From Palsa-189 sp963803735 (GTDB lineage: Bacteria; Acidobacteriota; Terriglobia; Acidiferrales; UBA7541): 64,000 bases of DNA. The notes under the pieces were generated by a model. That model did not search any database. It saw only the letters and a list, made by a program, of their open reading frames with translations, and was not told the origin of the DNA. The DNA lies in the NCBI GenBank assembly GCA_963803735.1, contig CAWDNV010000012.1, positions 62,001 to 126,000 on the forward strand, in the 5' to 3' direction. Positions within the stretch are counted from its first letter, which is position 1, and each line of letters starts with the position of its first letter. Below are positions 49,702-59,694 of the stretch, piece by piece. Position numbers and translations under genes: made by a program.

Positions 49702-51492
49702 CTAAGCCGCAGCGCTCGCGCACTGGATCGGCTTATTCTCGGCCTTCATGAGTTCCGCGACGTGGCGCACGAAATTCGCGGCCGCACCCACCACGCCTTC
49801 GCAATGCGGCACTTTGTACATCGGCGACTTCAGTTCCGGATGCTCCTCGACGTAAGCGCGAATCTCCTCGAGCGTTCTGCCGGTGGATTCGAGAGAGGCC
49901 TTGAATTCCAGTTTCGTCTTCGCCTTGGCCTCGCCGAGAGCCATCTGCACGCGGCTGTGAGCGTTGACGTCCCCTTCGCCCGAGGTCTCGATGGGCAGGA
50001 AGATCATGTCTTTGTAATGCGACATGACGGCGGACTGAGCGCCGTCCGATTGCGTCGAAGGCATGCAGCCGAAAGGCTTCAGCGCCAGTACCATGTGCGC
50101 CAGCCCCTTGTGGGAATAGTAGATATTCTTCGCCACTTCCAGATGGCCTTCGCCGCCGGCCGCACGGGAGTTGTAATAGGGATGCCCGAGCCTTTGCAGC
50201 TCGTATTGATCGACCAGATGATGGCCGATGCCGCCGAGCGCGTCGATAATCCGGTTGTATTCGCGCTTGAAGATCTGTTCGGCAATCTTGATCTGCGCGA
50301 TCTTCTTGTACATGGTCAAGTTGATCTTCAGGTGCTTGTCCAACCGCCATGATGGCGGCAACACTGCACCGTCTTTGAGGCCCTTTTCGTCGCGGCACTG
50401 CTGCACGACCTGGTGCATCAGGTAGCAGATCCAGGTCCCAATGGGTTCCACGACCACCTGCGCGCCTTCTTTTTCCAGGAAGCGGAACATGTTGAAATTT
50501 CCGTCGCCCTCGGTGGTCTGCGCCCAGAACTCGCCGGTGATCTTCACGATGGGCTTTACGCGCGTGCGGTCGATCTGAATTGAAGCAAAGCGGTCGCGCA
50601 CTTCTCGCAGCGCGGCCATGATTTCATCGCCAAAGAGCTGATGCAGGAATTTGCCTACGTATTCGCCTGTTCCCGCGAAGCGCGTATTCTTGAGCAGCTT
50701 GGCGGCGCGCCCTCGCAAGGTCCAGGGTTTCTGCCGCCGCATTACTTCATGCAAAAGCTCCATGGACTCTTCCAGAACTCGGTCGGTCTCTCCCGCATTC
50801 ACTTCATAAGGCCGAATCTGATAGGCCACGTCGTTAATGATGTCGCCCATGTTCAGGGCATTGAGGATCGCCAGGAAGAAATCGACGTTCATTTCCAGGC
50901 CAGCTTGGGCCTCGGCTTGATTCAGTCCGCCGCTCTGCTGGAAGAGCAGCACGCGGAACTTGTCAAAGCCGGCATTGCGCAAAGCCAACCGGTACTCCGC
51001 TTCATACATGCCGAACCGGCAAGGGCCGCAAGCGCCCGCCGTAAAAAAGACATACCGGTTACAAATCTCGTCTTTCGTCAAACCCTTGGATTCGAGGTCT
51101 TGTACATACTGGACAAGATTTCCAACGGTGAAGTAGGTCGGATTGCACTGACCGTTATTTCCGTACTCCTTGCCAAGCTGAAAGGCCTTTTTATTCGGCA
51201 CAGGCACGGATTCGCACTTGTAGCCCAAGCTTTCCAGGGCTCCGTGCACCAGACGTTCATGCTTCCATGTAAGACCGCCAAAAAGAATGGTGGTGTGGTC
51301 GCGCTGCAGTGAGGTAAACGGAAGCTCAATCGGCTTATGGAAATGACGGATTTCGCGCTGCTCGATTCCGGCTTCTTTTTGCAGGCGCTGGCGTTCCTCC
51401 TCCAGGCGCTGGCGAATTAATGCCTCCGGCGACAGAATCTGGACCAACTCACCATTTGCTTGTGTTCCCTGAACGGGTGCAACAGAGCTCAT
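49702..51492 (-). CDS. 2-hydroxyacyl-CoA dehydratase-like iron-sulfur protein
   Basis: A 596-residue protein of the HgdB/FldC-like (DUF2229-associated) family. Conserved cysteines are visible in GNNGQCNPTYFTVGNLVQ, AGACGPCRFGMYEAEYRL, PIGTWICYLMHQVV and LKPFGCMPSTQSDGAQSAVM, enough for one or two [4Fe-4S] clusters. FFLAILNALNMGDIINDVAY is also typical. The ATG at 51492 has GGAG upstream; GTG at 51498 is the alternative. First gene of the operon; the activase follows. The substrate of this dehydratase-like pair is not known, and a role in electron bifurcation or reductive dehydration is possible. Confidence 0.88.
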   Translation of the reverse strand: MSSVAPVQGTQANGELVQILSPEALIRQRLEEERQRLQKEAGIEQREIRHFHKPIELPFTSLQRDHTTILFGGLTWKHERLVHGALESLGYKCESVPVPNKKAFQLGKEYGNNGQCNPTYFTVGNLVQYVQDLESKGLTKDEICNRYVFFTAGACGPCRFGMYEAEYRLALRNAGFDKFRVLLFQQSGGLNQAEAQAGLEMNVDFFLAILNALNMGDIINDVAYQIRPYEVNAGETDRVLEESMELLHEVMRRQKPWTLRGRAAKLLKNTRFAGTGEYVGKFLHQLFGDEIMAALREVRDRFASIQIDRTRVKPIVKITGEFWAQTTEGDGNFNMFRFLEKEGAQVVVEPIGTWICYLMHQVVQQCRDEKGLKDGAVLPPSWRLDKHLKINLTMYKKIAQIKIAEQIFKREYNRIIDALGGIGHHLVDQYELQRLGHPYYNSRAAGGEGHLEVAKNIYYSHKGLAHMVLALKPFGCMPSTQSDGAQSAVMSHYKDMIFLPIETSGEGDVNAHSRVQMALGEAKAKTKLEFKASLESTGRTLEEIRAYVEEHPELKSPMYKVPHCEGVVGAAANFVRHVAELMKAENKPIQCASAAA

Positions 51493-51819
51493 GATCACTC
51501 CAATCGAGGCAGTCTAGATTGATTGCGTTTTTAAGGCCCAACGATTATCGGCCAGTCTCTTGCCTGCTGACCGCAACGCCAGAACCGCCGCTGCAGCTTG
51601 TTTGCTTCTTGGGGCGCGGACCGTTGGCCGGTAAATCGATGCAAGGCAGCTTTGACACCCTGAGAATATACCGTCCCCCACAACCCCCAAGTAACAAATT
51701 CTGCAGACTTTGTCCAGCGAATGTGTACAACAATGCAGTGGATGGGCAGGTTTGTTACCCGAATGGCTAGATCATCGCTTGGATGGTAATTATCGGGGGG
51801 TTACACCCGGAGCAACACG
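51493..51819. other. Spacer between the RND operon and the dehydratase operon
   Basis: 327 bases without a supportable gene. On the minus strand a TATATT (near 51666-51670) follows a G-rich stretch and could be the -10 of a promoter for the dehydratase operon about 180 bases upstream of its ATG, but no good -35 is present. Short reading frames here have no protein-like features. Confidence 0.3.
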
Positions 51820-53340
51820 CTAATGGGCCGGCAAGGCCGAGCTTTGGCCGGGCAAAGGCGCCCCCGATATGTATATGGTGGAGTCTTGCCAGCCCCCGCC
51901 AAGCGCTTGGATAAGCTGAATTGTGGTCAGCAAGCGCTGCTCGTGAACCAGATCGGCAACGCGCTGATTAGTCAGCAGCTCTTCCTCCGCGGTGATGACT
52001 TCCAGGTAGTTGGCTAAGCCCTCTCGATACCGAGAGGTGGATATGTCCACCGTTTCCTGAGCTGAGCGGATCGCTTGGTCATACGCGGCGGACTGCTGTT
52101 CGAGCACGCGGAGGGTGGACAAGTCGTCTTCCACCTCTTGAAACGCAGTCAGGACCGTTTGCCGATAGTTGGCCACCGACTCATCATAAGTTGCCCGAGC
52201 AAGCAGGAGATTCGCGGAAAGCCGGCCTCCGGTGTAGATCGGTTGCGATGCACTTGCCGCAGCCGACCAAACCAGGCTGGGCGCATTCAAAATTTGCCCA
52301 AGGAACGTACTCAGTCCACCGGCCGAAAATGTCAGCGTCACATTTGGGAAATAAGCGGCTCGAGCCACGCCGATTTGCGCGTTATTCGAAGCCATGACCC
52401 TTTCTGCGCTCGCCACATCGGGACGTCGTTCGAGCAAGTCGGAAGGCAAACCCGCAGGAAGCGCAGGAGGGGGTGTTTGCAGAGGTTTTTGTGAAAGGCT
52501 GAATTCGGCCGGCGGCTTTCCCAACAGAACCGCCAGAGCGTGTTCAAATTGCGCACGCTGAACTCCCAGTCCTACGTAGGTCGCCTGGGTAGTGTCGAGC
52601 AGCGTCTCCGCCGCGGAAACATCCAACCCGCTGGCCACGCCTCCCTGGTGACGCACATTCGCCAAATCCACGGCGTGCTGCTGCAAATCGATGTTGTTGC
52701 GCAGGATGACCAAATCCTGATCGATGTAGTGCACCATGATGTAATCTGACGCGACGTCACTTTTGAGTTGCAGCAAAACGTTTTCGTACTCGGCCACGCT
52801 CCTCTGGGCCAGAGCATTCGCTGATTCAATTTCGTGCCGGATCTGCCCCCACAGGTCGACTTCGTAACTTGCTTGTATTGGCAAGCTGAAGGTATTAGCC
52901 GAAAAAGCGACGTCGCCGCCCGAACCCGGAGGCAGGGGCCGAGTTCCGGAAATTCGCGCGCGGCCCGGCGAAAACCCTCCTGAGACAAACGGAAACAAAT
53001 TGGACCGCGTGGCCAGCGAGGTTGCGCGCGCCTCAATGACCCGCTGTGCGGCGGCCTGGAGAGTTTGATTGGCCGTTAGCGCTTGAGTTTCCAGATCGTT
53101 TAGCTCTGGATCGTTGAAAACGACCCACCAGTTTCCCTTGGAGATTTCGTCTAGGGGTGTGGCCGCCTTCCACCCCTCTGGCGGCGGCTCTTTCCATGCA
53201 GAAGGTGCGTCCACGCTAGGGCGGTTGTACTTCGGGCCTACGACACAGCCGCTAAACATAATCACGCCAATTAGCATGAGCGCCAGACGCCACAATCCGG
53301 AAGTGGACCCGGCGCGACGGGTCGGTTTAGATGAGGCCAT
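51820..53340 (-). CDS. RND efflux outer membrane lipoprotein (NodT/OprM family)
   Basis: A 506-residue outer membrane channel subunit. Lipobox MFSGC at residue 32, then VVGPKYNRPSVDAPSAW and KGNWWVVFNDPELNDLETQA; two repeated helical hairpins end in TSRYREGLANYLEVITAEEE and VHEQRLLTTIQLIQALGGGW, as in NodT-type factors. Its ATG shares a base with the stop of the membrane fusion gene (TGATG). Works as a trimer with the adaptor and pump encoded upstream. Confidence 0.95.
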   Translation of the reverse strand: MASSKPTRRAGSTSGLWRLALMLIGVIMFSGCVVGPKYNRPSVDAPSAWKEPPPEGWKAATPLDEISKGNWWVVFNDPELNDLETQALTANQTLQAAAQRVIEARATSLATRSNLFPFVSGGFSPGRARISGTRPLPPGSGGDVAFSANTFSLPIQASYEVDLWGQIRHEIESANALAQRSVAEYENVLLQLKSDVASDYIMVHYIDQDLVILRNNIDLQQHAVDLANVRHQGGVASGLDVSAAETLLDTTQATYVGLGVQRAQFEHALAVLLGKPPAEFSLSQKPLQTPPPALPAGLPSDLLERRPDVASAERVMASNNAQIGVARAAYFPNVTLTFSAGGLSTFLGQILNAPSLVWSAAASASQPIYTGGRLSANLLLARATYDESVANYRQTVLTAFQEVEDDLSTLRVLEQQSAAYDQAIRSAQETVDISTSRYREGLANYLEVITAEEELLTNQRVADLVHEQRLLTTIQLIQALGGGWQDSTIYISGAPLPGQSSALPAH

Positions 53341-54605
53341 CAGTTTGAAGTTCCGGCCGCATGCTGCGCCGGACTTGGGCGCGGAGCCTGTCTGCTCGAC
53401 GGGACCTCGGTCGCCTGCTGGGGCGAAACCGACGCGCCGTCCGAAAGGGAATCGGGTGGATTGAGAATAACGAGATCATTGGGCTGCAACCCGGAGAGTA
53501 TCTCCAGGCTGTTGCCAAAATCGCGGCCGATGCTGACGGTTCGAAGCCGCGCTACGTTTTGGGATTCCACTACGGCAACCTGAGGCCCGGCGGAGCGAAA
53601 GATCAAGGTATTGGAGGGTACAACCAGCGGTGGCTCAGCACTCGAGACGCGGAACGTGACTTCCGCATAGGATCCCGGCATCAATTCGCCTTTGGGATTA
53701 GGAACCTGGACTTCCGTCAGAAGAGTGCGAGAAGCGGTGTCGATCGCACCAGAGGTGTGGGCGATCTTCCCCGTAAAAACGCGGGTGGGAAATTCGGCGA
53801 TGTGCAATTCCGCCGGCAATCCGATCTTCATATCGCTGCTAAAGCCTTCGGGCACGTTCACATAGACTCGCATGACGTCAATCTGAGCGAGCTTGAATAA
53901 TTCCTTGGCCGTGCCGTTGCTGATCAGCGCCCCAATGTCGATATCTCGTGTAGTAATGACTCCTGCAAATGGCGCCGTCACCTGCTGAAACGACTGCATG
54001 GATTTCAACCGATCTACATTGGCGACTGCAGCGGCATAATCTGCTTGCCGGGCTTTATAAGCGGCATCATTGGTATCTACTTCCTGCTGGGAGACGCCAT
54101 CCGATTTTAGGAGGTTGTGCCAGCGTTCCGCGGTGCTCTTGGCCAAATCCAAATTGGCTTGAGCCTGCAATTGCGCCGCTTCTGCTTGCCTGAGCTGCTG
54201 ATCGATTTCGGGTGTGTCGATCGTCGCAAGCAACTGCCCCTCTTTCACTCGCCCACCGATATCTACATACCAGTGTTTGAGATAGCCATCGGTCCGGGCG
54301 TAAATCGGCGTTTCCACATAGGCCTGAACGTCGCCTGGAATCGTGAATTCGCGCTTGGCATTGGAATGCGTCGGATGCATTACGGCCACGGGAATTTGCT
54401 CGCTTTGCCCCGCTGCGGGAATCAGTTCGGCGCTCACGCGGTTGCGCGACTGCACCCTCCAATAGGCTAAGCCGGCGAAGAGAGCCAAAAGAATTGCTGG
54501 GATGGTGTATAGCCAGAACCGCGACGCACGGTGCGGTGCCGGAGAGATCTTAGGGGCCCGCACGGGTTCGGTGGATTGCTCCGTCTCCGTGAACTGCGGA
54601 TTCAT
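53340..54605 (-). CDS. RND efflux membrane fusion (periplasmic adaptor) protein
   Basis: A 421-residue adaptor. An N-terminal membrane anchor (FWLYTIPAILLALFAGLAYW) is followed by a lipoyl-like domain (DGYLKHWYVDIGGRVKEGQL), a coiled-coil hairpin (AEAAQLQAQANLDLAKSTAE) and beta-barrel domains (VTAPFAGVITTRDIDIGALI, SYAEVTFRV). The Pro/Ser-rich tail is disordered. It is the second gene of the operon, 86 bases after the pump. Confidence 0.94.
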   Translation of the reverse strand: MNPQFTETEQSTEPVRAPKISPAPHRASRFWLYTIPAILLALFAGLAYWRVQSRNRVSAELIPAAGQSEQIPVAVMHPTHSNAKREFTIPGDVQAYVETPIYARTDGYLKHWYVDIGGRVKEGQLLATIDTPEIDQQLRQAEAAQLQAQANLDLAKSTAERWHNLLKSDGVSQQEVDTNDAAYKARQADYAAAVANVDRLKSMQSFQQVTAPFAGVITTRDIDIGALISNGTAKELFKLAQIDVMRVYVNVPEGFSSDMKIGLPAELHIAEFPTRVFTGKIAHTSGAIDTASRTLLTEVQVPNPKGELMPGSYAEVTFRVSSAEPPLVVPSNTLIFRSAGPQVAVVESQNVARLRTVSIGRDFGNSLEILSGLQPNDLVILNPPDSLSDGASVSPQQATEVPSSRQAPRPSPAQHAAGTSN

Positions 54606-54691
54606 GAAAGCGTTTTTCTCCTCGATTTACCAGACAATGATAATGATGTGTATGCGAGCTTTTTCGTTCCTGTCATTTTCTCGATGGATTC

Positions 54692-57600
54692 CTATTCCGC
54701 GAAGAGTTCCCGATATCCCTTGCGGCGAATAAAGCTGTATACGACCGGCACGAAGAACAAAGTCGATATCGTCGCTATCAGCAGGCCTCCAATAACCGCG
54801 CGGCCAAGCGGCGCGTTTTGTTCGGCGCCCTCGCCAATTCCAAGCGACATCGGAATCATGCCCACAATCATGGCGAGAGCAGTCATAAGCACCGGGCGAA
54901 GCCGTGTGAACCCGGCGCTGATGGCCGCCTGGAACGAATTTTTTCCTTCCTGCATTTGCGCTGCGGCGAATGTAACCAGCAGGATGCTATTCGAAGTGGC
55001 CACCCCAATACACATGATGGTGCCCATGAGCGAGGGCACGTTCAAAGTGGTTCCGGTGAAAAATAGCATCCACACGATGCCGCTGAGCGCGCCCGGCAAC
55101 GCCGTAATGATAATAAATGGATCGACCCACGATTGGAAATTCACCACCATCAGCAAGTAAACCAGGACCACAGAAAAGACTAGGCCGATTGCCAGACCGG
55201 AGAACGAAGACTGCATGGTATCGATCTGCCCTCTGATAGCCACGGAGGTGCCGCGTGGAAGCTTGGATTCGTACTGCCGCACTACCTTCACGACGTCCGC
55301 CGAAAGCCCGCCGAGATCGCGATCCTGTGCGCTGATGTAAGTGTCTACAACAGGCAGAATGTCGTATTGGGAAGCTACTGCAAGCGCGGATTCCCTGGAG
55401 ATGTGCGCCAGATTTTCGATTAATTGTTCCTGTGCGCGGGTGCTCTGGCTATTCCCCCCAATTACCGGCATCTCTTGGAGATTCGGCAGCGAATCCATGC
55501 GGTATTGCGGCGTCTGCGTGGCGATTGTGTAGGTGACTCCCTGCGGGCTAACCCAGAAGTTGGGAGCGGTCTGAAAACTATTGGTTAAGGAGACCAGGGC
55601 GTTACTCGCCACAGTGGATTCCGTCATGCCCACTTGCTGGGCTTTAACACGGTCTACATCGATATCCAGTTGCGGCTGGTTATAAGCCTGTTGGATGTGC
55701 ACGTCGGCCGCCCCAGGGATCGCCTTTAGGCGGGGCAGCAACTCACGAGCGAGATTGAAGTTCTGCCGCACATCGGGACCCGCCAGCTGAACATCAATGG
55801 GAGCGGGCAATCCGAAATTAAGCACTTGGCTGACAATGTCTGCAGGTTGAAAATAAAATTCCGTCCCAGGGAACTCTTTAGGCAGAGTTCGGCGCAAATC
55901 GCGAATGTAATCCACGGGCTTAATGCGGTGCTCGGGCTTCAGTGCAATCAGAATCTCTCCGTCTGAAGTGCCAATCACGCCGTTATTGCTGAGTGTGAGA
56001 TTGGTGCCGCTGGTCGGGAATCCGATGTTATCGACGATACTGTCTAATTCCGCTTTGGGAATTTGCTTGCGAATAGAGGCTTCGATCCTGTCGCACAGGG
56101 CGGTCGTCTCCTCGATGCGTGTTCCGATGGGAGCGCGCACGTGCAGCCGGATTTGACCCGCATCCACGGCGGGGAAAAGATCGGATCCCAGAAAAGGTAT
56201 CAGGAGCAAGCTCGCGGCGCAGAATCCCAGAAAGCTGATACCAAAAATCAAGCGGTGAGCCAGGCACCATTCCAGTGCTGCAACGTAGCCCTCCCGCATA
56301 GCCTCAAATTTTTCCTCGAACGCAAGGTGGAATCGGCGGAAGAAGCCCTCATAAGCCTGATCTCGCGCCGCCGCTTCGCGCTTACGCCTCTCGGAACGGA
56401 ATGAGTACATCACCAGGGTTGGCACCAGCGTGCGAGATAAGAAATAGGAGGCCAGCATGGCAAAGACAACGGCCTCCGCCAGGGGGCGGAAGAGATATCC
56501 GGGTGCGCCCTTCAGAAAGAAAATGGGAATGAAGACGATGCAGATGCTGAGTGTGGCCACGAAAGCCGGCACCGCGATTTGCTGAGCGCCCGTGAGGATG
56601 GTGTCGCGCAAGGGCATGCCCTCGGGCAGCAGGCGATTGATGTTCTCGATTTCGACCGTAGCGTCGTCCACCAGGATGCCGACAGCGAGCGCCAAGCCGC
56701 CCAGGCTCATGATATTCAGAGTTTCGCCGAGCAGGCTCATCACCAGCAGTGAGGTCAATATCGATAAAGGAATGGAGATCGCCACGACCAAAGTGCTCCG
56801 CCAGCTTCCCAAAAAAAGCAGAATCAAAGCTGCCGTAAGACAAGCTGCAATTGCCGCTTCCCGCAGTACGCCGTTAATCGCCGCGCGCACAAAGATAGAT
56901 TGGTCGCCAGTTAGGGTGATGTTCAGTTCCGGCGGTAAGGTGGCTGCGATTTTGGGAATAGCCGCGCGGATTCTAGACGCCACGTCCAGGGTCGAAGCCG
57001 CTCCGTGCTTCAGTACAACCATCAATACGCCCCGCTGACCATCGCGTCGTGACACATTGGTCTGAAAGGCGGCGCCGTCATGGACGTAAGCTACGTCCCT
57101 CAAATAAACCATCGCGCCATTTACAACCTTGACGGGCATGTCATTCAACTCGTCAATGCTTTTGGCGCTGCTATTCAGTTCAATGTCATACTCGCGATCG
57201 CCAATCTTGGCCGTGCCTTGAGGCTGAACCAGATTTTGCGTGTTTACAGCGTTCACCACATCTGCGCCGGAAATACCCCGCTGGAGAAGTTTCTGCGGAT
57301 CCAGATCTACCGTCACCAACCGGTTCTTGCCCCCATAGGGCGCCGGCAGTTCCGCGCCTTCAATGGTGATCAGCCGGGTCCGCAGGAAATTCACTCCCAA
57401 ATCGGTCAACTGCTGTTCAGAAAGACTCTGGCTGCTCAGTCCGATCTGCAAAATGGGAACATCGGCGGCACTATAAGCCAGCATGTAAGGAGGGGTCGTC
57501 CCCGCCGGCATCCCACGAACAGAACTTCCGGCAACCGAGCTTATCTCGGCAATGGCAGCAAAGGGATCGGCTTTCGGCTGAAGAAAAACCTTGATTACGG

Positions 57601-57868
57601 CAATGCCGTGGTAGGACTGCGACTCGATGTGTTCAATATTATCGACGTTGTTCGTCATGCCGCGTTCCAGGACGCTGGCCAGACGGTCCTGCATATCTTG
57701 AGGGGAAAGTCCTGTGTATTGAATAACTACGCCAACCACGGGGATATTGATTGCCGGGAAAATATCTACCGGGGTCTGCAGGATGGCCACCCCGCTGAGG
57801 ATCAAAATCAAAAGGGACACTACTATGAATGTATATGGCCGGTTAAGGGCGACCCTTACAATCCACAT
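54692..57868 (-). CDS. RND efflux pump, inner membrane permease
   Basis: A 1058-residue proton-driven pump. MWIVRVALNRPYTFIVVSLL starts the first helix. The TM4 Asp pair is in ALAVGILVDDATVEIENI. The helix-10 segment that carries an essential Lys in AcrB (GLSAKNAILIV) here reads GVATSNSILLV, so the Lys is replaced by Ser. PAGTTPPYMLAYSAADVPIL and SPQGVTYTI lie in the periplasmic domains. The first gene of pump-adaptor-channel. The substrate is unknown; no regulator gene is adjacent. Confidence 0.94.
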   Translation of the reverse strand: MWIVRVALNRPYTFIVVSLLILILSGVAILQTPVDIFPAINIPVVGVVIQYTGLSPQDMQDRLASVLERGMTNNVDNIEHIESQSYHGIAVIKVFLQPKADPFAAIAEISSVAGSSVRGMPAGTTPPYMLAYSAADVPILQIGLSSQSLSEQQLTDLGVNFLRTRLITIEGAELPAPYGGKNRLVTVDLDPQKLLQRGISGADVVNAVNTQNLVQPQGTAKIGDREYDIELNSSAKSIDELNDMPVKVVNGAMVYLRDVAYVHDGAAFQTNVSRRDGQRGVLMVVLKHGAASTLDVASRIRAAIPKIAATLPPELNITLTGDQSIFVRAAINGVLREAAIAACLTAALILLFLGSWRSTLVVAISIPLSILTSLLVMSLLGETLNIMSLGGLALAVGILVDDATVEIENINRLLPEGMPLRDTILTGAQQIAVPAFVATLSICIVFIPIFFLKGAPGYLFRPLAEAVVFAMLASYFLSRTLVPTLVMYSFRSERRKREAAARDQAYEGFFRRFHLAFEEKFEAMREGYVAALEWCLAHRLIFGISFLGFCAASLLLIPFLGSDLFPAVDAGQIRLHVRAPIGTRIEETTALCDRIEASIRKQIPKAELDSIVDNIGFPTSGTNLTLSNNGVIGTSDGEILIALKPEHRIKPVDYIRDLRRTLPKEFPGTEFYFQPADIVSQVLNFGLPAPIDVQLAGPDVRQNFNLARELLPRLKAIPGAADVHIQQAYNQPQLDIDVDRVKAQQVGMTESTVASNALVSLTNSFQTAPNFWVSPQGVTYTIATQTPQYRMDSLPNLQEMPVIGGNSQSTRAQEQLIENLAHISRESALAVASQYDILPVVDTYISAQDRDLGGLSADVVKVVRQYESKLPRGTSVAIRGQIDTMQSSFSGLAIGLVFSVVLVYLLMVVNFQSWVDPFIIITALPGALSGIVWMLFFTGTTLNVPSLMGTIMCIGVATSNSILLVTFAAAQMQEGKNSFQAAISAGFTRLRPVLMTALAMIVGMIPMSLGIGEGAEQNAPLGRAVIGGLLIATISTLFFVPVVYSFIRRKGYRELFAE

Positions 57869-58078
57869 AGCTTCGCTTTGCTAAAACTCCATCTCTCGCG
57901 CTGCCGCGGCGCAGGCGCGGAATAGAGACACTTCCCTCATCGTTTTAGACGTATTCCATCCCAAGCTGGTTATATCGCGGTATCTTGCGTTGCAACTTGG
58001 CCTGAGGTCTCTGTAGACGCGCAACCTACGGATTTATTGTAGCATATGAGCTTTTCTTGAGAGCGACTGAGGTGAATG

Positions 58079-58468
58079 ATGCCCGGTTACACGCAGGAGC
58101 ACGCCAAGGCTGGCATTCAGGCCAAGCTGCCAGATCTCGAGACTTGGCCCAATCAATTTCCCGGCTATATCATCCGCACCCGCTACCCCGAATACACCTC
58201 CATGTGCCCTAAAACCGGCTTACCGGACTACGGAACAATCACCATCGAGTACGAACCCCGCCGGTATTGCCTGGAGCTAAAAGCTTTGAAGCACTATCTG
58301 CTTGCTTACCGGAATTTGGGCATCTTCTATGAGAACGCCGTCAACCGCATTCTGCGGGATATTGTCGCGGCCGTGAAGCCGGCGTGGTGCACTGTTAAAG
58401 GCGAATTCACCCCTCGCGGTGGACTGACGACAACAGTTGAAACTCGCTGGCCGCGCCGAGGTCGATAA
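58079..58468 (+). CDS. queF: NADPH-dependent 7-cyano-7-deazaguanine (preQ0) reductase, type I
   Basis: QueF reduces the preQ0 nitrile to preQ1 for queuosine in tRNA. About 129 residues, the size of the unimodular type. The catalytic Cys is in YTSMCPKTGLPDYGTITIEY, with the Asp nearby; LELKALKHYLLAYRNLGIFY holds the conserved EL-K-YL motif and PAWCTVKGEFTPRGGL closes the fold. I chose the second of two adjacent ATGs (58079), 6 bases after GAGG. No other queuosine genes nearby and no recognisable preQ1 riboswitch. Confidence 0.95.
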   Translation: MPGYTQEHAKAGIQAKLPDLETWPNQFPGYIIRTRYPEYTSMCPKTGLPDYGTITIEYEPRRYCLELKALKHYLLAYRNLGIFYENAVNRILRDIVAAVKPAWCTVKGEFTPRGGLTTTVETRWPRRGR

Positions 58469-58676
58469 CGCATCTAACAAGGCGGTCGCCGACTGTGAGG
58501 GTGGTCGTGGTAACAGGACTTCTTTCCCACCGACCCAGTAACCATAGTGCTAGGCCAGTCCCGTCATGGACAACCCAAAAGCTCTCGGACATAATCAATA
58601 CTTGGCATTGTCAATTGTCACTATCGTGAAGTAATTGTGGCAGCGAAGACTGCCGCAGCTTTAAAGGAGAAAAGGC

Positions 58677-59663
58677 ATGAGTATTACCCCGAATGTCCCG
58701 CCGAATGCTCCCCCCTCGAATGAGGGCTATGTGTATGAGCCGGCGCCGACGCCACGTTGGATTCCGCTCGTCATAATCGTGTTATTTCTCGGCGTCGGAG
58801 CACTGATCTATATCGGATATAACTCTCGAACTCAGTTGCAATATGCCCTGGCTCAGAGCAATAACCACGCCGACGTGCTTAGCAAGGAGTTGGAGCAGAC
58901 AAATTCGCGCGTTGCGTTGCTTCGCGCGCAGTTGGATGTAACCTCGCAGAAACTTGGGCTTACGCAGGCGGAATTGGCACACGCCCGCACCATGGCCCAG
59001 CAGATACAGCAGGAGCAGCAAGACAGTGACGCGAAGCTGGTGGCCCAAATAGGCCAGGTGCAGCAGGAAAACGCAGCCAAGATCGGGCAGGTAACGAACG
59101 ATTTAACCGGGGCCAAATCCGATCTCGCCGCAACCAAGAAAGATCTCGACGATACGAAGAAGACTCTTACCACTGCGGTAGGGGACTTGAATCAGCATGG
59201 CGTCTTGATTGCGCGAAATGGGGAAGAACTGGAAGTTCTCAAGCACCTCAACGACCGCAATATCTACGATTTCAAGATCACCAAATCGAAGCAGCCTCAA
59301 CACGTCGGACCAGTTCAGATCTTGCTCCACAGCGTTGACCCGAAGCACTACAAGTTCGACATGACCGTAATCGCAGATGATAAGTCCATCGACAAGAAAG
59401 ACCGCAACGTTGATGAGCCGATGCAGTTCTATGTTCGTGGTGTCCGCGCGCCTTACGAGCTCGTGGTCATGGAAGTTACCAAGACTGGCGTGAATGGCTA
59501 TCTTTCCACGCCCAAGGAGACCGGTGGTCCTGCGCCTTCAGGAGCGGCCAATTTAGGAGGCGGCGCGACGGCCCCCGCTAGTGCTCCTGCCGCTGCCCCG
59601 GTTCCAGCCGGCGCTCCCGCCGCGGCCAACAATCCGTCGGGACCGCCAAGATCACAGCAATAA
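58677..59663 (+). CDS. Single-pass coiled-coil membrane protein with Ala/Pro-rich tail
   Basis: A 328-residue protein. AAAGGAGAAAAGGC precedes the ATG. A cytoplasmic Pro-rich stretch, then one transmembrane helix (WIPLVIIVLFLGVGALIYIG) at about 28-47, then a coiled coil of about 130 residues (LEQTNSRVALLRAQLDVTSQ, DLTGAKSDLAATKKDLDDTK), a beta domain (YDFKITKSKQPQHVGPVQIL, YKFDMTVIADDKSIDKKDRN) and an Ala/Pro/Gly tail. The family is not recognised; the shape suggests a periplasmic structural or signalling spacer. Confidence 0.7.
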   Translation: MSITPNVPPNAPPSNEGYVYEPAPTPRWIPLVIIVLFLGVGALIYIGYNSRTQLQYALAQSNNHADVLSKELEQTNSRVALLRAQLDVTSQKLGLTQAELAHARTMAQQIQQEQQDSDAKLVAQIGQVQQENAAKIGQVTNDLTGAKSDLAATKKDLDDTKKTLTTAVGDLNQHGVLIARNGEELEVLKHLNDRNIYDFKITKSKQPQHVGPVQILLHSVDPKHYKFDMTVIADDKSIDKKDRNVDEPMQFYVRGVRAPYELVVMEVTKTGVNGYLSTPKETGGPAPSGAANLGGGATAPASAPAAAPVPAGAPAAANNPSGPPRSQQ

Positions 59664-59694
59664 GCGCAGAATTAGTTGTACCGAGTGACGGACG

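Noticed and set aside
57900..58075. preQ1 riboswitch ahead of queF
   Set aside because: No recognisable preQ1 aptamer (short stem with A-rich pseudoknot tail overlapping the ribosome binding site) could be drawn.
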